Below, one piece after another: positions 38,800 to 52,400 of a DNA stretch of 64,000 nucleotides. The stretch spans positions 20,436 to 84,435 of the forward strand of contig JAPYMA010000996.1 of assembly GCA_035041965.1 (NCBI GenBank). Direction: 5' to 3'. Origin of the DNA: Anisakis pegreffii. Lineage: Eukaryota; Nematoda; Chromadorea; Rhabditida; Anisakidae. The position numbers and the translations under genes are program-made. How positions within the stretch are numbered: position 1 is the first letter of the stretch; each line of letters opens with the position of its first letter. The notes under the pieces are model-generated. The model saw only the letters and a program-made list of their open reading frames with translations, was not told where the DNA came from and made no database searches.

Positions 38800-41700
38800 C
38801 TTTAATTTTATCAACAATTAACTAGTGATCTCAAGAGGTTATTTTGTTATGTAATGAAGCAGTGCATGATATCGGTTGAAAATAAAATTTACTGTGAGAA
38901 TCACTTAAATCGCTGCTTCTACTATCTCCACCAACTTGATGCCATTAAAGAACGTCTATTTTCAACAGCGTTGTAAACTTCATCTTCTTGCCGTTTTGTT
39001 CAGTATTCGAACTGCTGACACGAGCGTTTTCAACTTCAAATTCAGTCGAAGCGTTCTGTTATGTGAAATTAGTTCAATCATGTGATCGCATGTTGGTAAC
39101 GAACGAAATTCAGTCCACTGGAAATAGCAGACTATTTGGGCTTCGCTTCGTTGACTTCAAAAATATCACCTGAGATCAGTGACTCATTATAACTATCTTC
39201 ATTAATTCTTTGATATTCAAGCAGTGTTCGCAAGTGCACTTATACAAAATCAAATTCATGGCAAAAAACCGTTTGATAGTTATACAAAGTAATAATTTCA
39301 ATAAAATGTCGTCAAAATTGATAATTTTGGCAATTTTTGACAAGATTCATGCTCTACAAATAATCCCTAAAGAATTTCGCGCAAAATCAGTGCAAAGGTC
39401 AAGTTAATTCACACTGGTGCGGACTGATGTCGTTCTATGCGTATATTCACCTCTATATTCTAGCACTATTTGGTCTATAGAAATGCAACAATGTATTGTT
39501 ACGATACAATAATTTTGAGTGATAACAGAAATAATCCTAATTAATTCATGAAAACATTGCTATATTGAACACTCTTCTTCGAGTGTCCATTGTTTTTGAA
39601 TGTTCATTGAGCGTTAATAGCGTGATATATGCAAAATCACATGTTCCCAGCAATTGTGCTCGGCAAATTCTTTACAATCTAATAAAAGATAACCTTATTG
39701 ATGCCTAATCCTTCAAGCGAAATTCCCTTTACTCGTCTATTCAGAGTGTTTTAGTTGTCATTGTTACTACTGCTCTTATCAAGTACATATTGAATGATGT
39801 TTGCAGAAAAAAATGTAGTCACTTACACTTAACATTAGCCGAGTGCATTAATTCTATTTCTAGTTATAATAAAACACTTGTAATCACATGTTCGCACTAT
39901 TTGGTCTGACCAATTGTCACGTTTTCTGTTTCTGAGTTTCGCAATACATTTTCACAAGCTTTTGCCACCAACACTGAATCTGTTGTAATGGAATACAGAA
40001 ATTATAACCTCGAGAACGATCGAAAGACATGAAGTAAAAATCTCAAATTGTTAGATTGATTAAGGGTATTCAAAACGAATCATAAAATAAGGAAGCGTGA
40101 AGTATTGAAGGTTACTGAGCCTCATTTATCAGTAGATTAATGATTTGTGCACTCAGTAGGCAATATTCAATAGAATTCTGGTGCTTCTGGCTTCTGAATA
40201 GTAGACTGCTGAGTAATCGTCAAAATTTGTGCCTCTGAAATTTCATCGGCTCAAAATTTTCATTAGACTAATTGTTTTATCTGTACTCAAATCATCACTA
40301 GTCATAATGCGTGTGTTGAGGATGGATATTTGATATGATCAAAGGGAATTGCAAGAGATGGTGTGGTATACGAGAGATTAATTATGTGATAACAAACACG
40401 CACATGCGTTTTGGATACTCACAACGAACCGTCGATCTCGCTACTTCTGAACCCTTTTATGATGCACACCGCCAGTTCAGATTTTACTGTTGAGATGCAT
40501 TCATAAACAGCGCATTTACTGCTTACATAACTCTCTCAGCATACGACCACTGCAATGATAACAATCGTTAACAAATTGCTGTCATCTTTCATCAACTTTC
40601 TTCTTATTGACGACTTTTCATTCAGCCGATAATCTTATTCTAACTGACATTCAGTGATTTTGTTTCGCTTATTATCTGTGATATCCACATTAAATCCGAT
40701 TACCAATCGTCCATGAATTTGAGATCGAAATCTGCGAAAATATTCACAATTCCTGTAAAATCACTTCTGAGTTGCTTGAGCAGATGAAACGAGTTTGTCC
40801 TGGTTTGATCAGCAAGTAAGTTCGAAGAAGTTATGAGTCACTTCGGTTGATCTGTATTGCTGATCTGGAATAATGAAGAATTGAACTTCATATCACTCTC
40901 AGACATGATCATTTGCCCATAATACTTACTGCGTTCAATGATATTTGAAGTTAAAACGTAGATCTTTGAAACGATTTTCATCAAATGCTTGATCAAGCCT
41001 GTTTGAGATGGCATTTCGCGAATGAATTGCTATATTTAGATATACTAACGATAAGTTATGAATGCAAATGAAATAATGAAATTTAGTAAATTACGTTTGA
41101 AATGCTTTTATTACATCGGTATTCAGCGCTCATAATAACAATACATAGCTCAAGTTAACGAAAATTTCATTACGAATTCATGCATCATCTTGTATAGGTC
41201 AAAATAGTGAGGAAAATTTCTAAATGTCAGCAGCTTCCATAACCAGTCGTCATTTCTTACTGAAATGATGCTTTCAGAATAATTCAGTAGAGCCTCTCAT
41301 TATATAGCCAGTATTATTTGCCTATAGACTCCACTGCATTTATCTATGAAAACTTGTTATTTAACCTCCGATGAATCTTTTGTCTGAAGAAATTTTCTCA
41401 TTTACGATTTTAAGAGGTAAGAGTGATATTCTTCTTGTTCGTTGTCAAAACATCGCAGCGAAAGTTCATGAACGTTTACAACTGCACACATTCGAAAAGA
41501 ATTTTTGCATTTAATTCATTTAATGTTCAAAATAAATCATTGAAATGTGGAAAGAGTGAAAAACAAGAACAAACGAAATATTTGTATTTATAAGAAGACG
41601 CGGAATAGTCTTTTCATTTTGTCATTGCGTTATTTCATATTGAAAAAAGAGCAAATTGAACGCTGAAGCAACCTGCTGATTTTGATTGGATTACATTTGT

Positions 41701-43372
41701 GAACAATAGAATTGTGGGTGAACAATTTTGGAGACGGTTTTTTGTCACATTCAAAAAGATTTATATGGGATCGTTTCGTTACGATCAGCAGTGTTCGAAT
41801 CAACCGAATTCACACACACATTAATAACGTTCGCTGAATGCGTTCTTTACAAAAAACCATATCATTGGAAGAAACTACGCAATTTTTTTGTGTTCAATCA
41901 TCTGTCGTAAAGTCTAGCAACATTGAGCAACTGCAAAGCAAACGTTCATTAACCTCAGAGGCTCATTAACCTTAATTATATTGGTCCCTTTTGAAACTGT
42001 ACAAAATTTTGCACCAACGTAAGGAAACTTTTCAATTATTATTATGTTTATTATTATAATTGCAGTATTTTTAAGGCATATGATCGCGAAATAATAGCAT
42101 CTCTCATGATTTGATTAGTTAATGCGAACGTAGGATTTGATCAACCTTGAAGCATATTTTTAGCGCAACAAGACTTCCTACAGATCAACCACAAATTTTC
42201 TTAAAAGTTTGTCTTAACTGGAATATTATGAAAAGGTTTCATGATTCATGAGTTTGCAATTTGCAAAAGAGGAATGCAACAATTCATGGTGGAAGTGAGA
42301 TGTCAAACTAGTGATTTATTCATGCATCTATTTATTTATTGATCATTTATTTGTTTATTTAATTATGCAAATTCCAAACATCGAAATACGATTTATGAAA
42401 TATGATTCATCGTCGAACTGCGCCGAATCTTGTTGCTGCATCGGCTATCAAACTTATGTTGTCATATGCAAACTATTATTATTAGACTTATGCTATGGTT
42501 GTTATTATGAATAATTACTAACGAATCATAAATAATCGATTAAAGATGACTTTTATCTAATCGTAAGATTCATCAGTGATTAACTACCTCCACACCAATG
42601 CAGAACACTCGACACCATTTCCGTTATGACTGCATTTCTCATAGTAATTATTGTCTCATAATATAGCCATGCAAATCCTCCTCATATCCGTATACAAATC
42701 TATCAGTTTATCGTTTTATAATTCATCATATCCTTCTTCCCATCCTCATCTGTGTCCATCATTCTACCGTTTCAATTAGATGGAATGTAACATATTGACT
42801 GACGATTAAGGTTAGATTTAGAGGACCGACCACATGTTCAATGTGGATCGTTTAAACTCAATGCCACCTCTGTTGATTTGATGCATTTGGTGGGAAATTT
42901 TGACATTGTTTCGTTTTTTTTAACTTGATCAGCCGCCAGTTCGGATGTGAAGGATGTCATTATTTAAATGAATATTATCGCATATTCTGCTTGGAGAGTT
43001 TCTTTTCCATTAGATATGTCTCAACATCAGTTGATTAAAAATTCAAAAGTGTATTCTGTCAATCTAAAATTTGATATTGAATGAAAACGTTTTGGATTTT
43101 CATGTGGAGAGCTTCTCTCCGCATTCGCGATTCATCAAATCAATCAAAAAATAATGGATATTGAGTTCTTCTCCAAGAAACGAAGTCTTTCGGTTTCAAT
43201 TCATTTTATTTTGTCGATTTGTGCAGCGCAGCACAATGTTATCTGAAGTTTGCAAATAGGAATTTAATAAAGAAACATGCAAAACTTGCTCAGACTCGAA
43301 TCCAATAACATGAGGATGATTAATAGATTCGATGTGAATGTTGTTTAATGACTGCTGATTATTTGTTTTCAC
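38800..43372. other. Gene-poor stretch, nothing recognised
   Basis: No exon chain, RNA gene or mobile element was recognised on either strand. Open frames are short and AT-driven. Confidence 0.5.
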
Positions 43373-43446
43373 GATCCTCGATCAAATCACGTTTGGTCTC
43401 CATCTTGCGTGACCGGCAACTACTTCTCCCACTGAGCCATTATTAT
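43373..43446 (-). pseudogene. Degenerate tRNA-Gly(GCC)-like sequence
   Basis: Read on the minus strand, the D-arm region TGGCTCAGTGGGAGAA and the anticodon region GCCGGTCACGC closely resemble eukaryotic tRNA-Gly(GCC), and a weak B-box-like segment follows. The acceptor arms do not pair and the T-arm is broken, so this is a decayed tRNA or a tRNA-derived SINE head. Confidence 0.4.
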
Positions 43447-46400
43447 GTATAGTGACAGAGTGTAGCTAAACTAAGGAAGCGAAGCGAGAGCGCATCAAGC
43501 AAAAAGTGTCATGCACCATGCAGTTCGGCAGGTCGAATCAATTGGAAGCAAACAACGTTGCAACAAAATTTGTTTACTTGTTTACGCAGTTAGTTCACTT
43601 ATAGAAGTGATTGGTAGTAATGCAAATATTTGTATAGAGTATATTTGATTATGAAGCGAGTGTAACTATGCATGATCTGCAGCTATGATTCCTGCAACTA
43701 GATTAACAACACTGATCCCGATCAGCGAAAATCATGGAATCATTTCTAATGACTGAAAAAAACCAGCTTGATCTCGCAGGTGATTTGCTAATCGCTATGC
43801 TAGTTGGCTAGCTTAAGCTTAAGCTGATGTGTTTTGGCCAGGTGATCCTATAATGATCAGCTAACAACTGGCTGTTGAACCGAGCCGAGCACACCTGTCA
43901 AAGGGTACCGCCCAATTTGCACGCTCTTTAAAAGATTTAGAAATTGATAGTTCTGTTGGGATAGTACATAGAGGACGCGATGCCTTTGATTTCATTTATT
44001 GCCTTACTGATCATTATTACGATAGTTTTATTGTCATGTTATTGTTTACGAGATAATGATATTATTGTTGTTATGAGCTGTATTCGTTATATTTTAAAAT
44101 GTCGCTCAGTAGTCATTATCAATATAATCGAGCAATTAAGAACCAGAATTATCAAATGAATTATTCATCGAAGGCAACTGATTTAATTTTCGCACCATCT
44201 GCGGAACTGATTCATTATATTTACAAAATTTCACCTTTTAAATAGGTAAATCTCCTCCTACGTACATATCTAGAAAACATTATTTCAAGAACTTGGAAAC
44301 CAACAGAATATAATGAATGAATTAAGTATTTTTCAGAAATTTCTCTGGTTTTGCGTGACTGAATTCTGAACAAATCCCTGCAGGTTTTCCCATTGCTCAC
44401 ATCTCCATTTGTTTTGCGAATGACAATTGGAATGTGAGCAAAACAGCATATGCGCGAAGAAAGATGTTGTACATCGGTATGGCTGCTTTTCGTTGTAATG
44501 AACAACTTTAAGAACATATTAACACAAAAAAAAAACGTAAACAACATTTGCAACAACCTAATGGTAATATTAATAAAAGTTTTCCGATAACCAACAAACG
44601 AGTGAAGCAGTAATACGAGTGAGTGATCAGCCATAAATATATTAGTATACAATGATGAACGATTGTCACTGTATAAATTTGATACAGCGAATCGTTGTAG
44701 GCGATCGCAAAAGTTATTATTTCCCGGAACATACTATCAATAACATCAGCAGAACATAATTTATCACCGCCACCAGTTGTGTGGGCCATAACCTAACAAA
44801 CATAATCCGAATAGCATTCGCACTGGAATGATGGTAATGATGATGATGATCCATCCATCCTCTGTGCTATACCCTCTGACAGGTGGACGAAAAACAATTG
44901 TTGCTAGTTCTAGCCTTAACCAGTTGGTCGCTTCTTTGGCCATCCGTTTATATCCATCCGCTTTCATCTGATGGATTTGGTTATCTCTCTTTTCCTCTTT
45001 TTGAGAGAGCGCTTATTCTTTTTAGAGTACTCGATCGGTATAGTTTACTTACAGTTCTTACAATATGTCATTGATATCATTCAATTTGTATATTTGTAGC
45101 TTAAAATAAGTACAACCAAAGTTTAAAGTAACTACATCGAGTCGGCTTCCTTTCGACTTTGATCAGTTTGCGGTTTCGCGCGAACAGAGACAATTTGTTA
45201 GCTCTTTTGTAGTGAAAACGATAAACAATTGTGCTTTTCGATCGGAATTTGATGTGTGAACGATTTTGAACAAAGATAAGGACAACTCAACATTTGATAT
45301 CTCCATGTTAAATCAATGATGATTGATCACATAGGACAACTGAATTAGCTTTTGCTCTTCATTTTAACCGTTTCGCAGATTCACATATGATTGATAGTTA
45401 CATGAAATGAAAGCAGTGCTCTAGCAAAATGTCATTATTTTAAAATGATTTTATTTTTGAAAACTCATTTCAATTTTCTACTACTATCCTCTTTTGTGGG
45501 GAATTTCTATTTGGACGTCTAAATTCTGCAAAGTGCCTAATTAAATGCAACGCTTCGAAAATATAATGAAATAAGTTTTCGAATAATGACTTACGCAATG
45601 AAATTAGCGCATGAATTTAAGGAAAAATGCATTCAGACGAAACATTCGACAGAGAACCTTGCATGATTTCTTAAAAATTTTTGTTAATCTTATGAGATCT
45701 TGATGAAATTAGTTTGGATATTGCTTATCTCATTTGAACAATTAATCGAACCTGCAGCTAGGCATAAAACTTCTGTGCAACTCTTTTGAGCCTCTCACCA
45801 AACATTATGATGATTTATATAAGATACGCCTGTTACTTTATTGTAGTACGGTGTCGAGCCACGAAAGGCAAGAAGGAAGGCACGCAATGATAAACAATAA
45901 GACTGAGCAGTAGCTGTATATTTACTCAGATTGTGAGAGGTGAGCAGCAATTGTATCGTTGACTCTTTTAATCCAGTCTAATATCATCAATCATACAACA
46001 AATCTGCATACATATCCTTGTATATCCTTATATATCTCTACACATAACTTTGACCACTACCATTCACTATGCATCTTTTCATTCCAATCTCCTCACCGAT
46101 TATGACCTAACTCCCACCCACTTTCTCCCATTCCTTCCGATAATTTCTTCCACTTTGCCTCTTTCCGGTCTCAGTTCTCAGGTCTAAAAACTTTATCTGC
46201 CATCCCGTTCAGTCTGTGCAGATCATAACTTCATCATGCTACTACCATGCTCAAAGTCATCAATATTTGCATGTAATCGTTAATACCTTAGCAGGTAGTG
46301 TCGATATTGTTGTCTCGCTTGTAACCCTACATCTCGAATCTGGAAATATCAAACACAATGAAACTATCAATTTCCTTTTCATGCATCTTAAATCCGTAAC

Positions 46401-49400
46401 AGTTAAAAATACGATATTATTAGGCGTTTTGAAAGTTGTATTATTCATGGTCATATTATTATTAACAACGTCGGTATTATCGCATTTTTAACACTATTCT
46501 GCTATTACCGTTATTTCTATCATTATCGATAACCTTGTTATTATTATTCTTAATTGTTATTATTATTTGTTATTATTATCGTGATATTACTACTTATTGC
46601 CATCACTATTGCTGTTATCAAAGTCGTTTTCGTTGATATAACATCTTCAATGATACCTAGATTGAAACATCTTCCATTTAAAATGTGAATTTGACTTGAT
46701 TAAAATGTGAATCCTAAGTTTAGAATGGCTTTAAGATTTATTCAGTTATGAATGGCTCAATGAACATATATATAGAATATTGCCAGATTGCTCCATTAAA
46801 TTCAAAGGAGCCGTTTAAAAGAGAATTGAGTAATTTTGTGTGATCATGAGTGTGCTCGTTATGGCGATGTGTTAAAGTCGATTAAATCTCGACGTGCTTA
46901 AACCAATAAGTGATATAACTTCGATGATAATCGCAGTAATAATGAGCAACTTGAGAAGACGACAATAAATGAGCTGTCATTTGCAACACTTCTGAGGAGA
47001 TTACTCTATCAGTTTGTGTCGTTGTAATGATATTATCTGACATTTGTTCAGTTCATCTGCGCCTTTTATAATTTATACATTAGTACACCACAGTTACCAT
47101 TTAATTGAATTCTTGCTCGAAGTGAAGTTTCATTCTTTCTCCATCCACACTGAAACGGATTGATCATTCGACTTTTCTATCTGATTTCAACTCTCAGCTT
47201 TCACCTCGCATAGAAAACGATTCTGTAAAGTCGCTGAACTTGACATATTATCTAACTCTTTTCTCTAAATCTGTTTTTATCGAGAGGTAAAAATATATTT
47301 CTTTGTTGTTCACTCAAGAACAAAGAAAAATTATCGTTTTGGTCATACATATTCAGAAAAGAATGGAATGAATGGAAACATTGGAAGAGCTTTTTGTCGC
47401 TTGAGGTGAATGAGAAACAAAATAAATGAGATTTGGACAAAGCGAGAAGATAGATTTATATTAGTTGCGGATGAATACATTTGAACATTCATAATTGGTA
47501 GCATTAAGAACTAAAACGAAGTAAGACGGCTGGAGCTAAAGACATTTTTAAGGAAAAGAAGGATTAGAAGATCACATGTAATAATAGTCATTTTTCTTTG
47601 CTTTGTAAGCGTTTAAAATTAATGTTTTGTGTGAAATATTTCGAAGATTTTATTCTATCGCTTTACTTCTGAATGTCATTTGGAGAAATCACAAGAACTT
47701 CGCAAGGACTGAAAAAATCAGTTCAATGATTGCATTCATCAGTAACAATTCAGAAGGGTTTCACGCAAGCTTGAAATATTTGAAATATTTCTCGCAGATA
47801 CGATATCTCACTATCAGTGGAGCATTAGAGCGAAGAAATTCGGCTTTTAGTATTGTTGTAGATCGCAACCACATTAAGCGATTTATTCAGTTTGACAGCC
47901 ACCATCAGTACATCAAACACTGCTTATATCCAACAACATTCTATGGAGTATTTATGCAAATTTTCCGCTAAAATATTCAGGAAAAAATTAGTTTTTTGTT
48001 ACGCTCATGGGACGCATGTGTTTGCATAGATTTATCGCAAAAGATGGATGATGTCTCCATATGAACACATCTTTCTCTCGTCGCTTTCGTTCGTAGCAAA
48101 TCCACTTTTCTGTAGAGTTCTCGCAACCTTTTACATTGTATGTTTAACAAAATTCTCCCAAATTTATATCCGTCTATAATCATGGCACATTCTTCAAATA
48201 CCTTAATTTAGATCCTTCGATGAAGGAAATGCTAACGTAGCGTTCCACCACTCCGAATCAAAGTTCAGTGCTCATTCACCTGTAAATTCAATTCATTTAG
48301 GTTACAAAGGTGAGAAAATGAAACGTTGAACTAATTGATTCGAAATGCTCATTCACCGTAGATAAAATCAGCCAAGTAAGTAACTCATTAATCTACTCAT
48401 CAATCTGTGCTCAAGACTTATTAAAGTAAGTGTTCGAGGTTAATAGCAAAGGCACCCCACCGGGATAGATGCTGATCACAAAATTGCTCTCATATCCCCA
48501 TCCCATGGCTCTCGTTTCATTAATTCCTCCAACCAATGCCCAAGAACAAGAAGATGATATGCTTGTTCGCTTTGATCATCTTCTTGTATGTGTATATCTT
48601 CTTACATATGCATTTGTGTCTATTGGGGTGGCGCCGTTATAATTTGTGTATCCCGACAGAATTTCTTCGATAGCCAGAGCTCGCTCTCGTACACCATCAG
48701 CAAGCACATCATCATTAAGATCGTTCGTTCATTGTTTATATGTGCCATTTTTTGGTGTCTATTAATGACGCAATTTTTTGACTCTTCATTCATCCCCCTA
48801 CCACAGTTCATTTGATTGCCTATTGCTCCCCACCTACATCTGTAAGCTCTTTCTGTTTCTTTCTCGTAAGTAGCGTTTTGTAAACAAACCAGTTGGGCAT
48901 TCTGGCCGTGAAACTTCACGCAATTAGTCATTAGTTGAGCGTTCAGGTGTGTGCTGCTCGAATCAGCTATATCACAAATGTGGTTTACCAATTAGATGAA
49001 TTGGAGATCGAAAATAAAAATTGGTTGAAAAATTCTGATCATTCCCCATATAAGTTGGAATTTGGAATTAGCAGGTGGTTATGGAATTCATAGAATGATT
49101 ATTTTGTATATGGGGTGATCAGTGAACGAAAAATGATCAAAAGTGATCAAATTGTCAGTTTCAATGGTTAATCGAGGAGAGGAAAATATCACGCGAGAAG
49201 AATGGCTTTGAAATATTCAAAATATTCAAAATCATCAAATTATTTCTCGACAAAAATTGGCATCGAATATGTCCAAGTATATTGGAGGCAAAACGTCTTT
49301 GAAGGTGACTCGTGCTTCTTCCTGAAGAGAGAAACATTCCATTTGTCGTTTTCGTCTCACTGCTGACTGTCTCCAATAAGGTGCCACTATATTTGAGTAC

Positions 49401-52400
49401 AAAGGGAATAATAGACGAGGGAAGGAAAAGCAAAAGCAATTTTCGTTTCCACCTCGGTAATCATGAGAATGCTGAAGCAAAGATTTCATACTTCTTGCTA
49501 CCGCAGTCCTGAATGCGATATCGCCCTTCTTAAAATCTGAATACGTGGATGCAATATTTTCATTATCACTGCAATATTTCATTCAAACAATAAGCTGTAC
49601 TAGTTCCGTTAGTATTTTGCAACAAACAATGGACTAGGAAGCAATTTCATTTGTAGAATCAAAATAATTAACTGATCTAAACAACACCAATTGAGAACTC
49701 GAACAATTACTTTGCCATCCACTTTTAGCCTTTTTGTCATTTCATTTCAGTCAAATACAACCACACTTCATCGTTCAGTTACTCAGCCATTTCGCATAGC
49801 ATTCTATTGTTCATAGCAGTTAATTGCATCCGCGATGCCATCAGATTTCACAATGCAATAGAATTTAAATTTTTGTGCTTTTCCTTCTATTCACTCGCTA
49901 TCAGTTCATTTATTCATTTTTATTGCTGCACAACGACTGAATTCTAAAATTGATTGATGTGAGATAGTTAGTTGAACTTAGTATTTAATTTCACTAAGAA
50001 GCTGTTTGAAACGATCGATTAATGTGTAATAGGTCGTCAAATGAAAATTTCAAAGACTTCTATTCAAGAAACATCTCAAAATGATCATATGAAGCGAAGC
50101 CTACTTTACGATCTAAGAAGCATACTTTTTGAACTGCATAGAATTTGATCATTTGTTTGTGTTCATTTGCAAACTAGGATTTTCCATTTACGCCTGTTCA
50201 GCAAACCCTTGAAGTGTTTTTGATTTTTTTCTGTCTCACACGGTCTTTTCGAGCAAGTGTATGCATGTCTTCCCATGCGCACTCGATCATCTACTCAGAA
50301 GTGTAAAGTAAATTCTTGAGATACAAGCGTATTTGATGGACATTTCATTTCCCATAATGGATTGACAGGAATCTACTCAAGTGTTGAATGCATATGAACG
50401 TTGACAGCTACAAATTCCAATCGCGTAAATTATAGATGGAAAATGTCATATTAGAAGTGAACAAAAACGAATATGAAGTGTGCTATAAATGTGAATATGA
50501 ATTGCAATAGTTTAGTGATTGAGAGGTGAATGGATGAGACAAGCTGTCATGTCGTTTTAATATCAGCTAGCAGGTCACTGTTTCGAACATATAATGGTCG
50601 AGAGTAAGATTACATTCTGGTATATCTGCAATACTTTGCTAGTCATCGCTCTTCCCTTCACCTGAACAGTTGCTTTTGGCATTATTATTGTCATTCTTAA
50701 TATGGATCAATGCTGAAGACTTGTGCTCTCCACCAACGAACACACTTGTTTTGGTGGAATTTGAGTGTTAAAGCGTCATCATTTTCAGTTTAATCTCCGA
50801 CCTTAGAGCCCTAGTGTCTTCTGAATTTGACTGATTATGAGCACTTTTGTTGACAACGTCTGGATAGTGTCAATTTTATCGTCTTCCTTGCTCCCAAATT
50901 CCGTTTTCTTCTGTTATTGCTCATTCAGTTTTTGGAATCTATTTTCCTACCAATTTGTTTAACGTATTAAACAGTCTTATCATAAAGTCTCAGATTCAGA
51001 AGTAATTTTTTGAATTCGATCCGCACTCCCCCAAAAAATTAGCAGTCACTTGAAATTTTCACTTGAAATCTGGAGCATCGCGAAAATATCATTCATGCGC
51101 AGCACTGTGCTCACATTAAATTTCAGAATGAGATTCTCTGATTGAAACTTTCGAAAGACTTCAAAACGATGAGACGTGTCTATTCGCCAGCCAAAATTGC
51201 ATTATAACAGAGTTTCCTATTAGCGACATTTGAACGTCGAATCAGTCTTATGATACTTCGCATTGTTTGCATAAATTTGACTGCTGATGAAAGCTTTTGT
51301 GATGTGATAATGAACGATGTCGTCGATATTTGAGACAGGATACGCATACATATATCCATTATAACATAATCATCTATAATACTATCCATTTGGGATTGGC
51401 TCGGCCATGCTGACAACTGCAGCCACTAATACAATTGTAACTCATTAGAGTCTAACACCATTTATTCATCCATCTGTCATTATGGACGACCATATTCACA
51501 CTTCGTTTGAATGGTTAATGTGAGTCGAACCCGATTCGATGATTTATTCAATTTGTTGAATGTCTTTGATTGCTGTTCAGCTATTGCGCGATACTATCTG
51601 TGATATGAATGAAACTGTTGTTTCGACAGTGCAACAAAAAATGAAGTGCTAAAAGCAGCGTACAACATATGTTCACGTTAATCTTAATGATGATCTCGTA
51701 TTCAGTTCGTAATTGGATGAGATTATTGCTTGTTATTGTGATGTAATTATTCGTTGAGTACATTTGTGACTCGGTTATTTGTTTATCCACATTCAACATG
51801 AATGATCAAATGGATTCATTAATTATCTTCTTTTATAATTGTAACCTTACTGAATGAATTTGTTCGGTGAAAAGTGACGTTGCACTGGTCTGATCTTAAG
51901 CAATGAATTCGTGGGCTCAAATGAATTTTAAGTAGGCAGCTATGAAACAAATGGTAACTGAACAAATTGCAGTTTACTGAAGGGTAACTGTGAAAATTTT
52001 CTCATTTTGTTATTATTGTTGAAAATTTTCAAGGGAATAATCCTGCTCACATAGCACAAAACACTCATATCACATGCTGAATGAATCAAATTTGTGAACG
52101 CATCTATCGATGTTTGCTCAAGGTCAATAAATGCATTACATAATACAGTAACACATTCGCGTACTTCCATTGTTTCGTCGAACCGTCGTCGAATGATTGA
52201 ATAGAAATGTGAATATAGCACTTGTTGTTGTGACCCTTGCCCTCCCTATTCAACAACTCTCCATTCCATTCAAAAAACATTCTCAAATTTGCCCAGTGAC
52301 TTCCGTCCATTAGTGTGATTTTATAACTCCAAAGTGCTTCGATGAAATCATCAAGTTAGTGTTCACCTATTATTCAACCGTATAGATCATGATCTTGACT

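Noticed and set aside
44221..44652. 143-codon hydrophobic minus-strand frame
   Set aside because: Composition follows the AT-rich background, no domain is visible and an overlapping frame is equally open.
47627..47971. 114-codon plus-strand frame
   Set aside because: No domain, no splice context and AT-driven composition; treated as chance.
49235..49582. 115-codon minus-strand frame considered as a secreted signalling-protein exon
   Set aside because: The cysteine pattern and conserved motifs of Wnt or similar ligands are absent.
51180..52310. Overlapping minus frames that look moderately protein-like
   Set aside because: No pyrimidine-rich acceptors at their edges and no recognised motifs.
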